Source of the DNA: Streptomyces iconiensis
GTDB lineage: Bacteria; Actinomycetota; Actinomycetes; Streptomycetales; Streptomycetaceae
Assembly (NCBI RefSeq): GCF_028657195.3
Contig: NZ_JANCPR020000004.1
Span: forward strand, 186,001-250,000
Length of the DNA: 64,000 nt
Direction of reading: 5' to 3'
The stretch's first letter is position 1, and every line of letters begins with the position of its first letter. Made by a program: the position numbers and the translations under genes. This document shows, piece by piece, positions 1 to 9,895 of this stretch. The notes below the pieces were generated by a model. The model ran no database searches. It was not told the origin of the DNA and saw only the letters and a list, made by a program, of their open reading frames with translations.

Positions 1-21
1 GGAGCCCCGTTGCCAGGTGCC

Positions 22-70
22 GGTTGCCGGGCCCCGTTGCCTGGCCGTGCCGGGCCCCGTGGTTGCCGGG
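22..70. repeat. short GC-rich direct repeats downstream of the first gene
   Basis: A 13-base unit reading TGCCGGGCCCCGT occurs at 25-37 and again at 48-60. GGTTGCCGGG occurs at 22-31 and 61-70. The repeats lie just beyond the stop codon of the leftward gene that follows. They may form part of its terminator or be simple low-complexity sequence; no function is evident. Confidence 0.5.
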
Positions 71-85
71 CTCCGGGGCCGGGGC

Positions 86-688
86 TCAGTTGTTGGTGCC
101 CGTGCGTCCCCAGTCGGGGCCGATACGGCCCCACTCCTCGTCCCAGCGCGCGTAACGGCGGCGCATGACCAGACGGACCGTCAGCCGCCGCCCCAGCTCG
201 ACACCGCCCACGACGACGGATCCGGCGGCGAGCCCCGCCAGCATCGAGTACGAGGAGGCGCCCCGGGTGCTCATCGGGCGGCTCGTCAGATGGCCCTCGC
301 CGTCCGTCCAGATCTGGATGCGGCTGCCGGGCCGCACCGCGTGCCGTACGGGGACGGTGCCGGTGTGCGGGCTCCCGTCGGGCCCCGTCCAGTGGGCCGT
401 CACCCTCGTGCGCTCCTCGCGCGGCGTGGCCGTGTCGGGTTCCGCGTTGAGCGGGGGCCGCAGCGCGATGTGCTGCGCCGTCGCCCAGAGGTGGTGCCGT
501 TCGCGCTGCTGCTCATGGGCCGTTCTCAGGAGCGCGGCATGCGAGATCTCGGCGCTGAGCAGGCCGACGACCGGGGCTCCTACGACGATCAGCAGCGCGG
601 CACACAGAGCGAGCCACGCCTCGCGGCGGTCACTGCGGCGGCACAGCGGGTTACCGCGCCAACGCCACAGTCCAACGATTGTCCGCAC
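86..688 (-). CDS. Rv1733c-like two-pass membrane protein
   Basis: This 200-residue protein has an N-terminal basic segment followed by a hydrophobic helix at about residues 25-47. A second helix lies near residues 145-165. The central extracytoplasmic part carries a conserved stretch of the type TAHWTGPDGSPHTGTVPV, followed by IWTDGEGHLTSRP. This layout is typical of the actinobacterial Rv1733c membrane protein family, whose biochemical function is unknown. It is transcribed leftward, away from the encapsulin genes, and looks monocistronic. The family call rests on motif recognition only. Confidence 0.75.
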   Translation of the reverse strand: MRTIVGLWRWRGNPLCRRSDRREAWLALCAALLIVVGAPVVGLLSAEISHAALLRTAHEQQRERHHLWATAQHIALRPPLNAEPDTATPREERTRVTAHWTGPDGSPHTGTVPVRHAVRPGSRIQIWTDGEGHLTSRPMSTRGASSYSMLAGLAAGSVVVGGVELGRRLTVRLVMRRRYARWDEEWGRIGPDWGRTGTNN

Positions 689-1252
689 CGCTTGCTCACC
701 CCCTACTTCCCCGTCCGTGCGTACCTCATCGGGAGCGGTACATGCACGAGGAAGGGCGATGAGCGCGGAATCACCGGAAATGTGACCGGCGTGGCCGCGT
801 GGTCAGGTGGCCTGCGTGGTCAGGGCAGCCGATGCTTCCCTTTCCGGACTCGGTCGGTCCCCCTCGTGGTGGCCCCGAGTTTACTGAGTGATCCTCGCCC
901 GCGGCCCCCGGGGCGGGGAACTCCTGGTACTTCGCGCCAACCTCCGGTGCTTCGGCGGTGAATGGGGCGCGAAACGATCCTCGTACGCCTCCCGCGCGCA
1001 CCTGTGCGGGCCGTGTACCCCCGGGGGGAACCGGCTGAGACGCGCGGATATTGCTGTCCGTGAGGAAAGCGGCGCTTTCGTCACGCTCGGTTGATAATTC
1101 CGAGCCGTGACGGGAGGTGTTACCCGGTCAACGGTCAGGCATTCCGAAACCTGGGACATCTTTTGAGCGATTGCCCGCCGCTCCCTTCACTCACTAGTTT
1201 TTGGCCGCAGCGTGTGAATTGAACTGTCGGACACGAGGATTGGCGGTTACAG
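689..1252. other. intergenic region between divergent genes, with inverted repeat
   Basis: No credible gene was found in these 564 bases. The region contains the 5' flanks of the Rv1733c-like gene and of the encapsulin pair. From about 1030 onward it is richer in A/T than its surroundings. The main structure is an inverted repeat at 1080-1111, described separately. The encapsulin start at 1253 has only a weak ribosome site. Confidence 0.6.
1080..1111. promoter_or_regulatory. inverted repeat upstream of encapsulin genes
   Basis: The arm GTCACGCTCGG at 1080-1090 pairs with CCGAGCCGTGAC at 1100-1111, with a single-base bulge. The nine-base spacer is TTGATAATT, which is AT-rich for this genome. 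The repeat lies about 140 bases before the first encapsulin start. A regulator-binding site is the simplest reading; an RNA hairpin in a leader is the alternative. Confidence 0.45.
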
Positions 1253-2677
1253 ATGACGACTGCGGCAGAACGGAATGCGGGCGGCGAGGGGCGGGCCGAA
1301 GAAGGCGAGCAGCCGCAGCTCAGCCTTACGACGGCAGCGGCACGTAATCTCGCCACCACCACGAAAACACCGCCGCAGATGCAGGGAATCACCTCGCGGT
1401 GGCTGCTGAAGGTTCTTCCGTGGGTGCAGGTTTCCGGCGGAACGTTCCGGGTGAACAGGCGGCTCAGCCATACGCTCGGCGACGGCCGTGTCGAATTCGT
1501 CTCCACCGGCTCGGACGTCCGGGTGATCCCGCTGGAGCTGTCCGAACTGCCGCTGCTGCGCGGATACGACGACAGGGATGTGCTGGAGGCACTCGCGGAC
1601 CGCTGCGAACAGCGCGACTTCGGCCCTGGCGAGGTCCTCGTGGAGGCCGGAACGCCGGCCGACAGGCTCGTACTGATCGCGCACGGCAAGCTCCGCAGGA
1701 CGGTGCGCGGCCGGTACGACGAGGAGACGACGCTCGGCGTGCTGGCCGACGGCGACTTCACGGGCGACGACCGGCTCACCGGGACCCCGGCCCTGTGGGA
1801 CCACACCCTCACCTCGCTGACCAGCGGCACCGTTCTCACGCTCGACAGGGGTGCCTTCGAGGCCGTCCTCGCGCAGTCCGGCTCGCTCCGCTCCCATCTG
1901 GAGTCGGCGCGCGCCGCCGTCCCGGGCCGGCGCACCGAGAACGGCGAGTCCGCCATCGCGCTGGCCTCGGGCCACGCGGGGGAACCCGAGCTGCCGGGCA
2001 CGTTCGTCGACTACGACCTGAGCCCGCGCGAGTACGAACTGAGCGTCGCGCAGACCGTTCTGCGCGTGCACACCCGCGTCGCCGACCTCTACAACCACCC
2101 CATGAACCAGCTGGAGGAGCAGCTCAGGCTCACCATCGAGGCGCTGCGCGAGCGCCAGGAGCACGAGCTGGTCAACAACAGCGAGATCGGCCTGCTGCAC
2201 AACGCCGACATGAAGCACCGCGTCCACACCCGCTCGGGCCCGCCCACCCCCGACGACCTGGACGAGCTGCTGGCCACCGTCTGGAAGGACCCCAGCGTCA
2301 TCCTGGCCCACCCCAAGGCGATCTCCGCGATCGGCAGGGAGTGCAGCAGCAGGGGCATCTACCCGCAGGCCATCCAGTACGAGGGCCACTCGGTGCCCGC
2401 CTGGCGCGGGGTGCCGATCCTGCCCTGCAACAAGATTCCCGTCAGCGCGCACGGCAGCACGTCCGTCCTCGCCATGCGGACGGGGGAGAAGGAGAGGGGA
2501 GTGGTCGGACTGCACCAGACGGGAATTCCCGACGAATACAGCCCGAGCCTTTCCGTGCGCTTCATGGGTATCAACGAAAAGGCCGTCATGTCCTATCTGG
2601 TCAGTGCTTACTATTCCGCCGCCGTCATGGTTCCCGACGCGCTCGGCATTCTGGAGGACGTCGAAATCGGCCACTGA
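1253..2677 (+). CDS. family 2B encapsulin shell protein with cNMP-binding-like domain (copy 1)
   Basis: This 474-residue protein has the architecture of family 2B encapsulin shells, which are HK97-fold compartment proteins. An N-terminal arm (about 20-100) includes the segments [10 protein letters not shown] and [16 protein letters not shown] cyclic-nucleotide-binding-like domain at about 105-210 shows [20 protein letters not shown]. The HK97-like shell part spans roughly 245-474, with [14 protein letters not shown] near its start. Known 2B shells enclose cargo enzymes such as 2-methylisoborneol synthase. No terpene cyclase or prenyltransferase lies nearby. A second shell gene follows in the same direction and is clearly similar along its length, which suggests a mixed two-component shell. 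Confidence 0.88.
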   Translation: MTTAAERNAGGEGRAEEGEQPQLSLTTAAARNLATTTKTPPQMQGITSRWLLKVLPWVQVSGGTFRVNRRLSHTLGDGRVEFVSTGSDVRVIPLELSELPLLRGYDDRDVLEALADRCEQRDFGPGEVLVEAGTPADRLVLIAHGKLRRTVRGRYDEETTLGVLADGDFTGDDRLTGTPALWDHTLTSLTSGTVLTLDRGAFEAVLAQSGSLRSHLESARAAVPGRRTENGESAIALASGHAGEPELPGTFVDYDLSPREYELSVAQTVLRVHTRVADLYNHPMNQLEEQLRLTIEALRERQEHELVNNSEIGLLHNADMKHRVHTRSGPPTPDDLDELLATVWKDPSVILAHPKAISAIGRECSSRGIYPQAIQYEGHSVPAWRGVPILPCNKIPVSAHGSTSVLAMRTGEKERGVVGLHQTGIPDEYSPSLSVRFMGINEKAVMSYLVSAYYSAAVMVPDALGILEDVEIGH

Positions 2678-2873
2678 GAAACGGTCATTGACGACGGCCG
2701 TCAGGAATGGCAACTGAGAACGGCAAATGAGGGAGCGCGAAGCCGCGCACCTCAACGCCGTCAGGAAATGCGGCACCGCCGGAGAACGGAACCGCCCGAA
2801 AAGCGGAGAAACGGATCGGCGGAACACGGCCGCGCCGACACGCAGTTGAGCAGACACCCAGAGACAGGAACCG

Positions 2874-4259
2874 ATGACGACGCACCCCGAAACGACCACG
2901 CCCGCACCCCTGAGCCTGGGGACGGCGGCGGCACGCAAGCTGGCCTCCACCACCAAGACGCCCCCGCAGATGCAGGGCATCTCGCCGCGGTGGCTGCTGC
3001 GCGTGCTGCCGTGGATCGAGACCACCGGCGGCACCTACCGCGTCAACAGGCGCCTGACCCACACCCTCGGAGACGGCAGGGTCGAGTTCGTCTCCACAGG
3101 CGCCGACATCAGCGTCATCCCGGACGAACTCCGTGAGATCCCCCTGCTGCGCGACCTGGAGGACCGGGCGGCGCTGCGCATGCTCGCTGAGAACTTCACC
3201 CAGCGCGAGTACGCACCGGGCGACGTGCTCACCCTCCGGGGCGAGCCCGTCGACGAGCTGCTGCTCATCGCACACGGCCGGCTCACCAAGCTCGCCGCCG
3301 GGCTGTACGACGACGAGATCACGCTCGGCGTCCTCGCCGACGGCGACCACGTCGGGGACCAGGTCCTCACACCCGAGCCCGGCACCTGGGACCACACCCT
3401 GCGCGCCACCACGCGCTGCACCGTCCTCGCGCTGCCCGCCGACCGGTTCCGCGAGGTGGCGGGACGCGCGCCTGCGCTGCGCGCGCACCTCGACCAGTTC
3501 CTCTCCCGTGCCGTGCCCCGCCAGAACAGGCGCGGCGAGGCGGACATCGCGCTGGCCTCGGGCCACTCGGGCGAACACCTGCTCACCGGCACGTTCGTCG
3601 ACTACGACCTGAGCCCGCGCGAGTACGAACTGAGCGTCGCGCAGACCGTCCTGCGGGTGCACAGCAGGGTCGCCGACATCTACAACAACCCGATGAACCA
3701 GGTGCAGGAACAGCTGCGCCTCACCGTCGAGGCGCTGCGCGAGCGCCAGGAGCACGAGCTGGTCAACAACCGGGAGTTCGGGCTCCTGCACAACGCCGAC
3801 CTCAGCCAGCGCCTCCACGCGCGTACCGGACCGCCCACCCCCGACGACCTGGACGAGCTGATCTCGCGCCGCCGCAAGACGCGTTATCTGCTCGCCCACC
3901 CGCGCACCATCGCCGCCATCGGGCGCGAGTGCAGCAAGCGCGGCGTCTACCCCGAGCGGACCACGGTCGAGGGCGGCCAGGCACACGCCTGGCGCGGCAT
4001 TCCGCTGCTGCCCTGCGACAAGATCCCCGTACGGGAGGACGGCACCAGCTCCGTGCTGGCCATGCGTACCGGGCAGGAGGACCAGGGGGTTGTCGGGCTG
4101 CACCAGACCGGCATCCCCGATGAGATCGAGCCCGCGCTGAACGTCCGGTTCATGGGCATCGACGACAAGGCCCTCATCTCGTACCTGGTCAGCGCCTACT
4201 ACTCGGCGGCCGTCCTGGTGCCCGACGCGCTCGGCATCCTGGAGGACGTCGAGGTGTGA
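2874..4259 (+). CDS. family 2B encapsulin shell protein with cNMP-binding-like domain (copy 2)
   Basis: This 461-residue paralogue of the preceding gene has the same order: N-terminal arm, cNMP-binding-like domain ([20 protein letters not shown]) and HK97-like shell domain. Long stretches such as [20 protein letters not shown] are identical in the two. Differences concentrate in the extreme N-terminus, the cNMP-like domain and a region near residue 330, which reads [15 protein letters not shown] here and [15 protein letters not shown] in copy 1. The start ATG follows CAGAGACAGGAACCG. A 196-base gap separates the two genes. The gene ends 12 bases before the convergent phosphoketolase stop, so no cargo gene follows it directly. 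Confidence 0.88.
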   Translation: MTTHPETTTPAPLSLGTAAARKLASTTKTPPQMQGISPRWLLRVLPWIETTGGTYRVNRRLTHTLGDGRVEFVSTGADISVIPDELREIPLLRDLEDRAALRMLAENFTQREYAPGDVLTLRGEPVDELLLIAHGRLTKLAAGLYDDEITLGVLADGDHVGDQVLTPEPGTWDHTLRATTRCTVLALPADRFREVAGRAPALRAHLDQFLSRAVPRQNRRGEADIALASGHSGEHLLTGTFVDYDLSPREYELSVAQTVLRVHSRVADIYNNPMNQVQEQLRLTVEALRERQEHELVNNREFGLLHNADLSQRLHARTGPPTPDDLDELISRRRKTRYLLAHPRTIAAIGRECSKRGVYPERTTVEGGQAHAWRGIPLLPCDKIPVREDGTSSVLAMRTGQEDQGVVGLHQTGIPDEIEPALNVRFMGIDDKALISYLVSAYYSAAVLVPDALGILEDVEV

Positions 4260-4271
4260 GCCACCCGGAGG

Positions 4272-6686
4272 TCACCGGCCCGGCCAGCGCCAGTCGGTGA
4301 CCTCCGGCAGGTCCGTGCCGTGCTCGCGCACCCGCGCATGGTGCCGCTCGCGCATGTCGGCCGCCGCCTGCCGTGCGCGCACCGCCCGCGCTCCCAGCCC
4401 CGGCGTACGGTCCACCACATCCATGACCAGGTGGTAGCGGTCCATCCCGTTGCGTACCACCATGTCGAACGGCGTTGTGGTCGAGCCCATCTCGCGGTAG
4501 CCGCGTACGGCCATGCGGTCATGGGCCGTACGACGGTAGGTCAGCCTGTGTACCAGCCAGGGATAGCCGTGGTAGGCGAAGATGACCGGCCGGTCCCGGG
4601 TGAAGACCGCGTCGAACTCTCCGTCCGGCATGCCGTGCGGGTGCTGGGACGGTGGCATCAGCCGCGTCAGGTCCACCACGTTCACCACCCGTACCGCCAA
4701 CCCCGGAAGCCACTCGCGCAGCAGTGAGGCGGCGGCCAGCGTCTCCAGCGTCGGCACGTCGCCCGCGCACGCGAGCACCACATCGGGCTCCTCGCCCTCG
4801 CGCTCCGTACCGGCCCACTCCCACACGCCCAGACCGCGCGCGCAGTGCGCCCAGGCCGCTTCCAGGTCCAGCCAGTCGAAGCACGGGTGCTTGCCCGCCA
4901 CCACCACGTTCACCGTGTCCCGCGTGCGCAGCACATGGTCGGCCACACACAGCAGGGTGTTGGTGTCAGGCGGCAGATAAGCGCGCACCACGTCGGGGCT
5001 CTTGCTCAGCACATGGTCGACGAAGCCGGGGTCCTGGTGCGAGAAACCGTTGTGGTCCTGGCGCCACGCGTGCGAGGTCAGCAGGTAGTTGAGCCCGGCG
5101 ACGGGCCTGCGCCACGGCACCTCGCGCGCGCTGTGCACCCACTTCACATGCTGGGCCGCCATGCTGGCAACGATGTTCGCGAAGCCCTCGTACGACGCGA
5201 ACAGGCCGTTCCTGCCCGTCAGTACGTAGCCCTCCAGCCAGCCCTGGCACATGTGTTCCGACAGCACCTCAAGGACTCGTCCGTGCGGGCTCAGATGCTC
5301 GTCCGTCGGCTCGTACTCGCCCTGCCAGCCGCGGCCCGTCGCTTCGTAGACCCCGTTCAGGTGGTTCGAGTCCGTCTCGTCGGGGCCGAAGAGGCGGAAG
5401 TCCCGGCGCTCCTCGGTCGCCGTCAGCAGCTCGGCCAGCAGTCCGCCCAGCACCCGGGTCGGCTCGTGCGAGCCGCCGCCCGGGCGGTCCACCTGGACAC
5501 CGTGCGGCTTCAGTGACGGCAGCGGAAGCTGCCGCAGCAGCCGGCCGCCGTTCGCCTCCGGCACCGAACCCAGCCGCAGATCGCCGTCCGGCACGCACTC
5601 CACCACGTGGGGGAGTGGCCTGCCGCCCTCGTCGAACAGCTCGCGCGGACCGTACGAGCGCAGCCAGTGCTCCAACTGCCGTAGCTGCTCCGGGTCGTCG
5701 TGCACCCCGGGCAGCGGCACCTGATGTGCGCGCCAAGTGCCCTCGACAGGTGCGCCGTCCAGTTCCCTCGGGCCCGTCCAGCCCTTGGGCGTCCGCAGCA
5801 CCACCATCGGCCAGCGCGGTCGTGCCGAGTGCGGGGTGCCCTCGGCCGGACCGCCGGTGCCGGTGCCGGCGGAGCGGGCCGCGTGCTGGATGGACCTGAT
5901 GTGGCCGAGCGCCGTGTCGAAGGTGGCGGCCATCGCCCGGTGCACCTCCGGGTGCGGGGTGTCGGGCGCCGCCGTGACGAACAGCGGTTCGTAGCCGTAT
6001 CCGTGCAGCAGCGCGCCCAGCTCCTCCTCGGGGAGCCGGGCGAGCACGGTCGGGTTGGCGATCTTGTACCCGTTCAGGTGCAGCACGGGCAGCACGGCGC
6101 CGTCGTGCACCGGGTCGAGGAACTTGTCCGAGTGCCAGGAGGCCGCCAGCGGGCCCGTCTCCGCCTCGCCGTCCCCGATGACGGCGCAGACCAGCAGATC
6201 CGGATTGTCGAAAGCGGCCCCGTACGCGTGCGCCAGCGAATAGCCCAGCTCGCCGCCCTCCTGGAGGGAACCGGGTACCTCGGGAGCCGTATGGCTGGGG
6301 ATGCCGCCCGGCTGGGAGAAGTCGCGGAAGAGCCGCAGCATCCCCTCCGCGTCGCGCGGCGCGTCCGGGTTCAGCTCGCCGAACGTACCCTCCAGCCAGG
6401 CGCCCGAGAGCACGGCCGCGGCTCCGTGCCCCGGCCCCCACACGCCCAGGGCACGCTGCCCGCGCTCCCTGACCAGCCGGTTGAGATGGGTGTAGACCAG
6501 GCCGAGCCCGGGACAGGTGCCCCAGTGACCCAGCAGTCTCGGCTTGATGTGTTCGGCGCGCAGCGGCTCGGCGAGCAGCGGGTTGTCGCGCAGGTAGAGC
6601 TGGCAGGCGGAGAGGTAGTTGAGGGCACGCCAGTGCGCGTCCAGCGTCTCCGCCTCGTGGTCCGTGAGGGGCTGGTGATCCGGCAT
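4272..6686 (-). CDS. xfp: xylulose-5-phosphate/fructose-6-phosphate phosphoketolase
   Basis: This is a thiamine-diphosphate enzyme that splits xylulose 5-phosphate or fructose 6-phosphate with phosphate to give acetyl phosphate. The predicted length of 804 residues fits the family. Diagnostic segments are GHWGTCPGL near residue 53, WGPGHGA near 83 and the cofactor motif GDGEAETGPLAASWHSDKF at 171-189. The middle carries TDSNHLNGVYEATGRGWQGEY, and the C-terminal domain reads RLMPPSQHPHGMPDGEFD. I chose the ATG at 6686 because the reading frame upstream of it has no family similarity and overlaps the divergent regulator. It probably supplies acetyl phosphate to the same C2 metabolism as the nearby aldehyde dehydrogenase. 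Confidence 0.95.
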   Translation of the reverse strand: MPDHQPLTDHEAETLDAHWRALNYLSACQLYLRDNPLLAEPLRAEHIKPRLLGHWGTCPGLGLVYTHLNRLVRERGQRALGVWGPGHGAAAVLSGAWLEGTFGELNPDAPRDAEGMLRLFRDFSQPGGIPSHTAPEVPGSLQEGGELGYSLAHAYGAAFDNPDLLVCAVIGDGEAETGPLAASWHSDKFLDPVHDGAVLPVLHLNGYKIANPTVLARLPEEELGALLHGYGYEPLFVTAAPDTPHPEVHRAMAATFDTALGHIRSIQHAARSAGTGTGGPAEGTPHSARPRWPMVVLRTPKGWTGPRELDGAPVEGTWRAHQVPLPGVHDDPEQLRQLEHWLRSYGPRELFDEGGRPLPHVVECVPDGDLRLGSVPEANGGRLLRQLPLPSLKPHGVQVDRPGGGSHEPTRVLGGLLAELLTATEERRDFRLFGPDETDSNHLNGVYEATGRGWQGEYEPTDEHLSPHGRVLEVLSEHMCQGWLEGYVLTGRNGLFASYEGFANIVASMAAQHVKWVHSAREVPWRRPVAGLNYLLTSHAWRQDHNGFSHQDPGFVDHVLSKSPDVVRAYLPPDTNTLLCVADHVLRTRDTVNVVVAGKHPCFDWLDLEAAWAHCARGLGVWEWAGTEREGEEPDVVLACAGDVPTLETLAAASLLREWLPGLAVRVVNVVDLTRLMPPSQHPHGMPDGEFDAVFTRDRPVIFAYHGYPWLVHRLTYRRTAHDRMAVRGYREMGSTTTPFDMVVRNGMDRYHLVMDVVDRTPGLGARAVRARQAAADMRERHHARVREHGTDLPEVTDWRWPGR

Positions 6687-6813
6687 GCGGGATGGGTACC
6701 AGGGCGGGGCCCGCCTGACACCCCCTGTCCGGCGACCGTACGCGGTGCGCGCCGGGCGGGCCGGTTGTGGCACGGGCGTTGTCTGCCGCCCCTTCCGGCT
6801 GCACGATGACGGT

Positions 6814-8157
6814 GTGCGCAATCCATGGCTGGCGCTCGAAGCGGGAGCTGACCCGGCCGAGCGGGCCGGGCAGGTACGACGCGCCCACGAGGAGTTCCTG
6901 ACCGGAGGCGCCATCGGCTCCTCCGTACGGGCCGTCGTCGCCGACTCCTGGCGCCGCTGCGCCGGAGCGCACCTCGCGCCCGAGAGCCTCGCCCGCGTCG
7001 ACCTGGACGACGACGGGCTCGCCGCACACCGCGAGGCACATCCGCTCGCCCGGGTGATGCCCGTCTTCAGGGAACTGCTCGGCACCATCGCCGAGGACGG
7101 CGCCCACCTGCTCTCCGTCTGCGACGCGGGCGGCACCATGCTGTGGATCGAGGGCCACCCGCAGGTGCTGCGGCGGGCCGAAGGCATGAACTTCGTGCCC
7201 GGTGCCCGCTGGTCCGAGCGGGTCAGCGGCACCAACGCGCCCGGCACGGCGCTCGCACTCGACCACGCCGTGCAGATCTTCGCCGCCGAGCACTACTGCC
7301 GGCCCGTACAGCCCTGGACCTGCGCAGCCGCGCCCGTGCACGACCCGCACACCCGGCGCGTCATCGGCGCCGTCGACATCACAGGCGGCGACCACCTCGC
7401 GGCGCCGCAGAGCCTCGCCCTCGTCCAGGCGACGGCCCGCGCGGCCGAGGCCCGCCTCGCCGAACTCGGCACCTGTGCGCCGGCGCCCGTGGCGCCAGGG
7501 ACCGGTTACGTGCTCGATGTGCTCGGCCGCGACGAGGCACTGCTGCACACCCCGTACACCCGCGCGACGGGCCGCCCCGTGCGCCTCGGGCGCCGCCACA
7601 GCGAGATCCTGCTGCTGCTCGCCGTGCACCCCGACGGGCTCGCGGGGGAGCGGCTCGGCCGTGAGCTGTACGGCGAGCGCGACGTCAACCCCGTCACCCT
7701 GCGGGCCGAACTCTCCCGGCTGCGGCACCTGTTGGGCCCTCTCCTGGAGTCCAGGCCCTACCGGCTGCGCCAGAGCATGCGCACCGACTACGACGCCGTC
7801 GGCGAGGCGCTCGCCGCCGGTTCGCCCGACGCCGCGCTCGCGGCCTACACGGGCCCGCCGCTGCCCGGCTCCGACGCACCCGGTGTGCTCAGGCTGCGGC
7901 GCCCGCTGGAGAACCGGCTGCGCCGCCGCCTGCTCGCACACGCCGAACCCGCGCTGCTGGAGAGCTGGGTGTGCACCACGTGGGGCGAGGACGACCTGGA
8001 GGTGTGGGAGGCACTGCACGGCGTCCGTCCAGGACCCGCCACCGCGGCCCGCGTCCGCGAACTGCGCGGCGCGTACGGCATCGCCGCCGGCGCCCCCTTC
8101 GGCGGCAGGGCGGGCGGCCCGGCCGGCGCAACGTATCCGCAACGTAGCGCGCGTTAG
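6814..8157 (+). CDS. GAF-domain transcriptional regulator (AcoR-like sensor half)
   Basis: With the GTG at 6814 the product is 447 residues. The first 230 or so resemble the N-terminal sensory part of AcoR-type activators: SWRRC near the start, then a GAF-like region with [17 protein letters not shown] and [19 protein letters not shown]. The AAA+ sigma-54 domain of true AcoR is missing. In its place the C-terminal half has a winged-helix-like stretch ([21 protein letters not shown], then [14 protein letters not shown]). The gene diverges from the phosphoketolase across about 127 bases and lies 56 bases upstream of the aldehyde dehydrogenase. It probably controls one or both in response to an aldehyde or C2/C4 compound. 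An ATG at 6685 is in frame but would overlap the divergent start. Confidence 0.8.
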   Translation: MRNPWLALEAGADPAERAGQVRRAHEEFLTGGAIGSSVRAVVADSWRRCAGAHLAPESLARVDLDDDGLAAHREAHPLARVMPVFRELLGTIAEDGAHLLSVCDAGGTMLWIEGHPQVLRRAEGMNFVPGARWSERVSGTNAPGTALALDHAVQIFAAEHYCRPVQPWTCAAAPVHDPHTRRVIGAVDITGGDHLAAPQSLALVQATARAAEARLAELGTCAPAPVAPGTGYVLDVLGRDEALLHTPYTRATGRPVRLGRRHSEILLLLAVHPDGLAGERLGRELYGERDVNPVTLRAELSRLRHLLGPLLESRPYRLRQSMRTDYDAVGEALAAGSPDAALAAYTGPPLPGSDAPGVLRLRRPLENRLRRRLLAHAEPALLESWVCTTWGEDDLEVWEALHGVRPGPATAARVRELRGAYGIAAGAPFGGRAGGPAGATYPQRSAR

Positions 8158-8213
8158 CGTCCCGGCACCGCGCCCGCCGACGAGCCGACGGGTCCTCTCA
8201 AGGGAGGCACAGC

Positions 8214-9737
<1,524 letters not shown>

Positions 9738-9742
9738 CCGAC

Positions 9743-9792
9743 CGCACACATACGCCGGGCCGTCCTCATGGACGGCTCGGCGTCCGTGTGCG
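9743..9792 (+). terminator. long stem-loop after the aldehyde dehydrogenase gene
   Basis: Two 23-base arms (9743-9765 and 9770-9792) pair around the loop TCAT with three mismatches. The inner core is GCCGTCC against GGACGGC, and the outer ends are CGCACAC against GTGTGCG. It starts five bases after the stop codon and has no clear T-run, as is common in Streptomyces. Confidence 0.7.
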
Positions 9793-9895
9793 CCGCCGGC
9801 CGCTTGACCGCCGGCCGCTGACCGTACGTCGCGGGTCCGGCGTGACCGTCCCGCAGGACAACCGGCCGCCCGCTGCGGCGGGAGAGGGAGGAAGC

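Noticed and set aside
6687..7247. Upstream extension of the phosphoketolase frame
   Set aside because: The extra residues are Ser/Arg/Ala-rich and unlike the family, and the extension lies antisense to the GAF regulator. The start at 6686 fits the known N-terminus.
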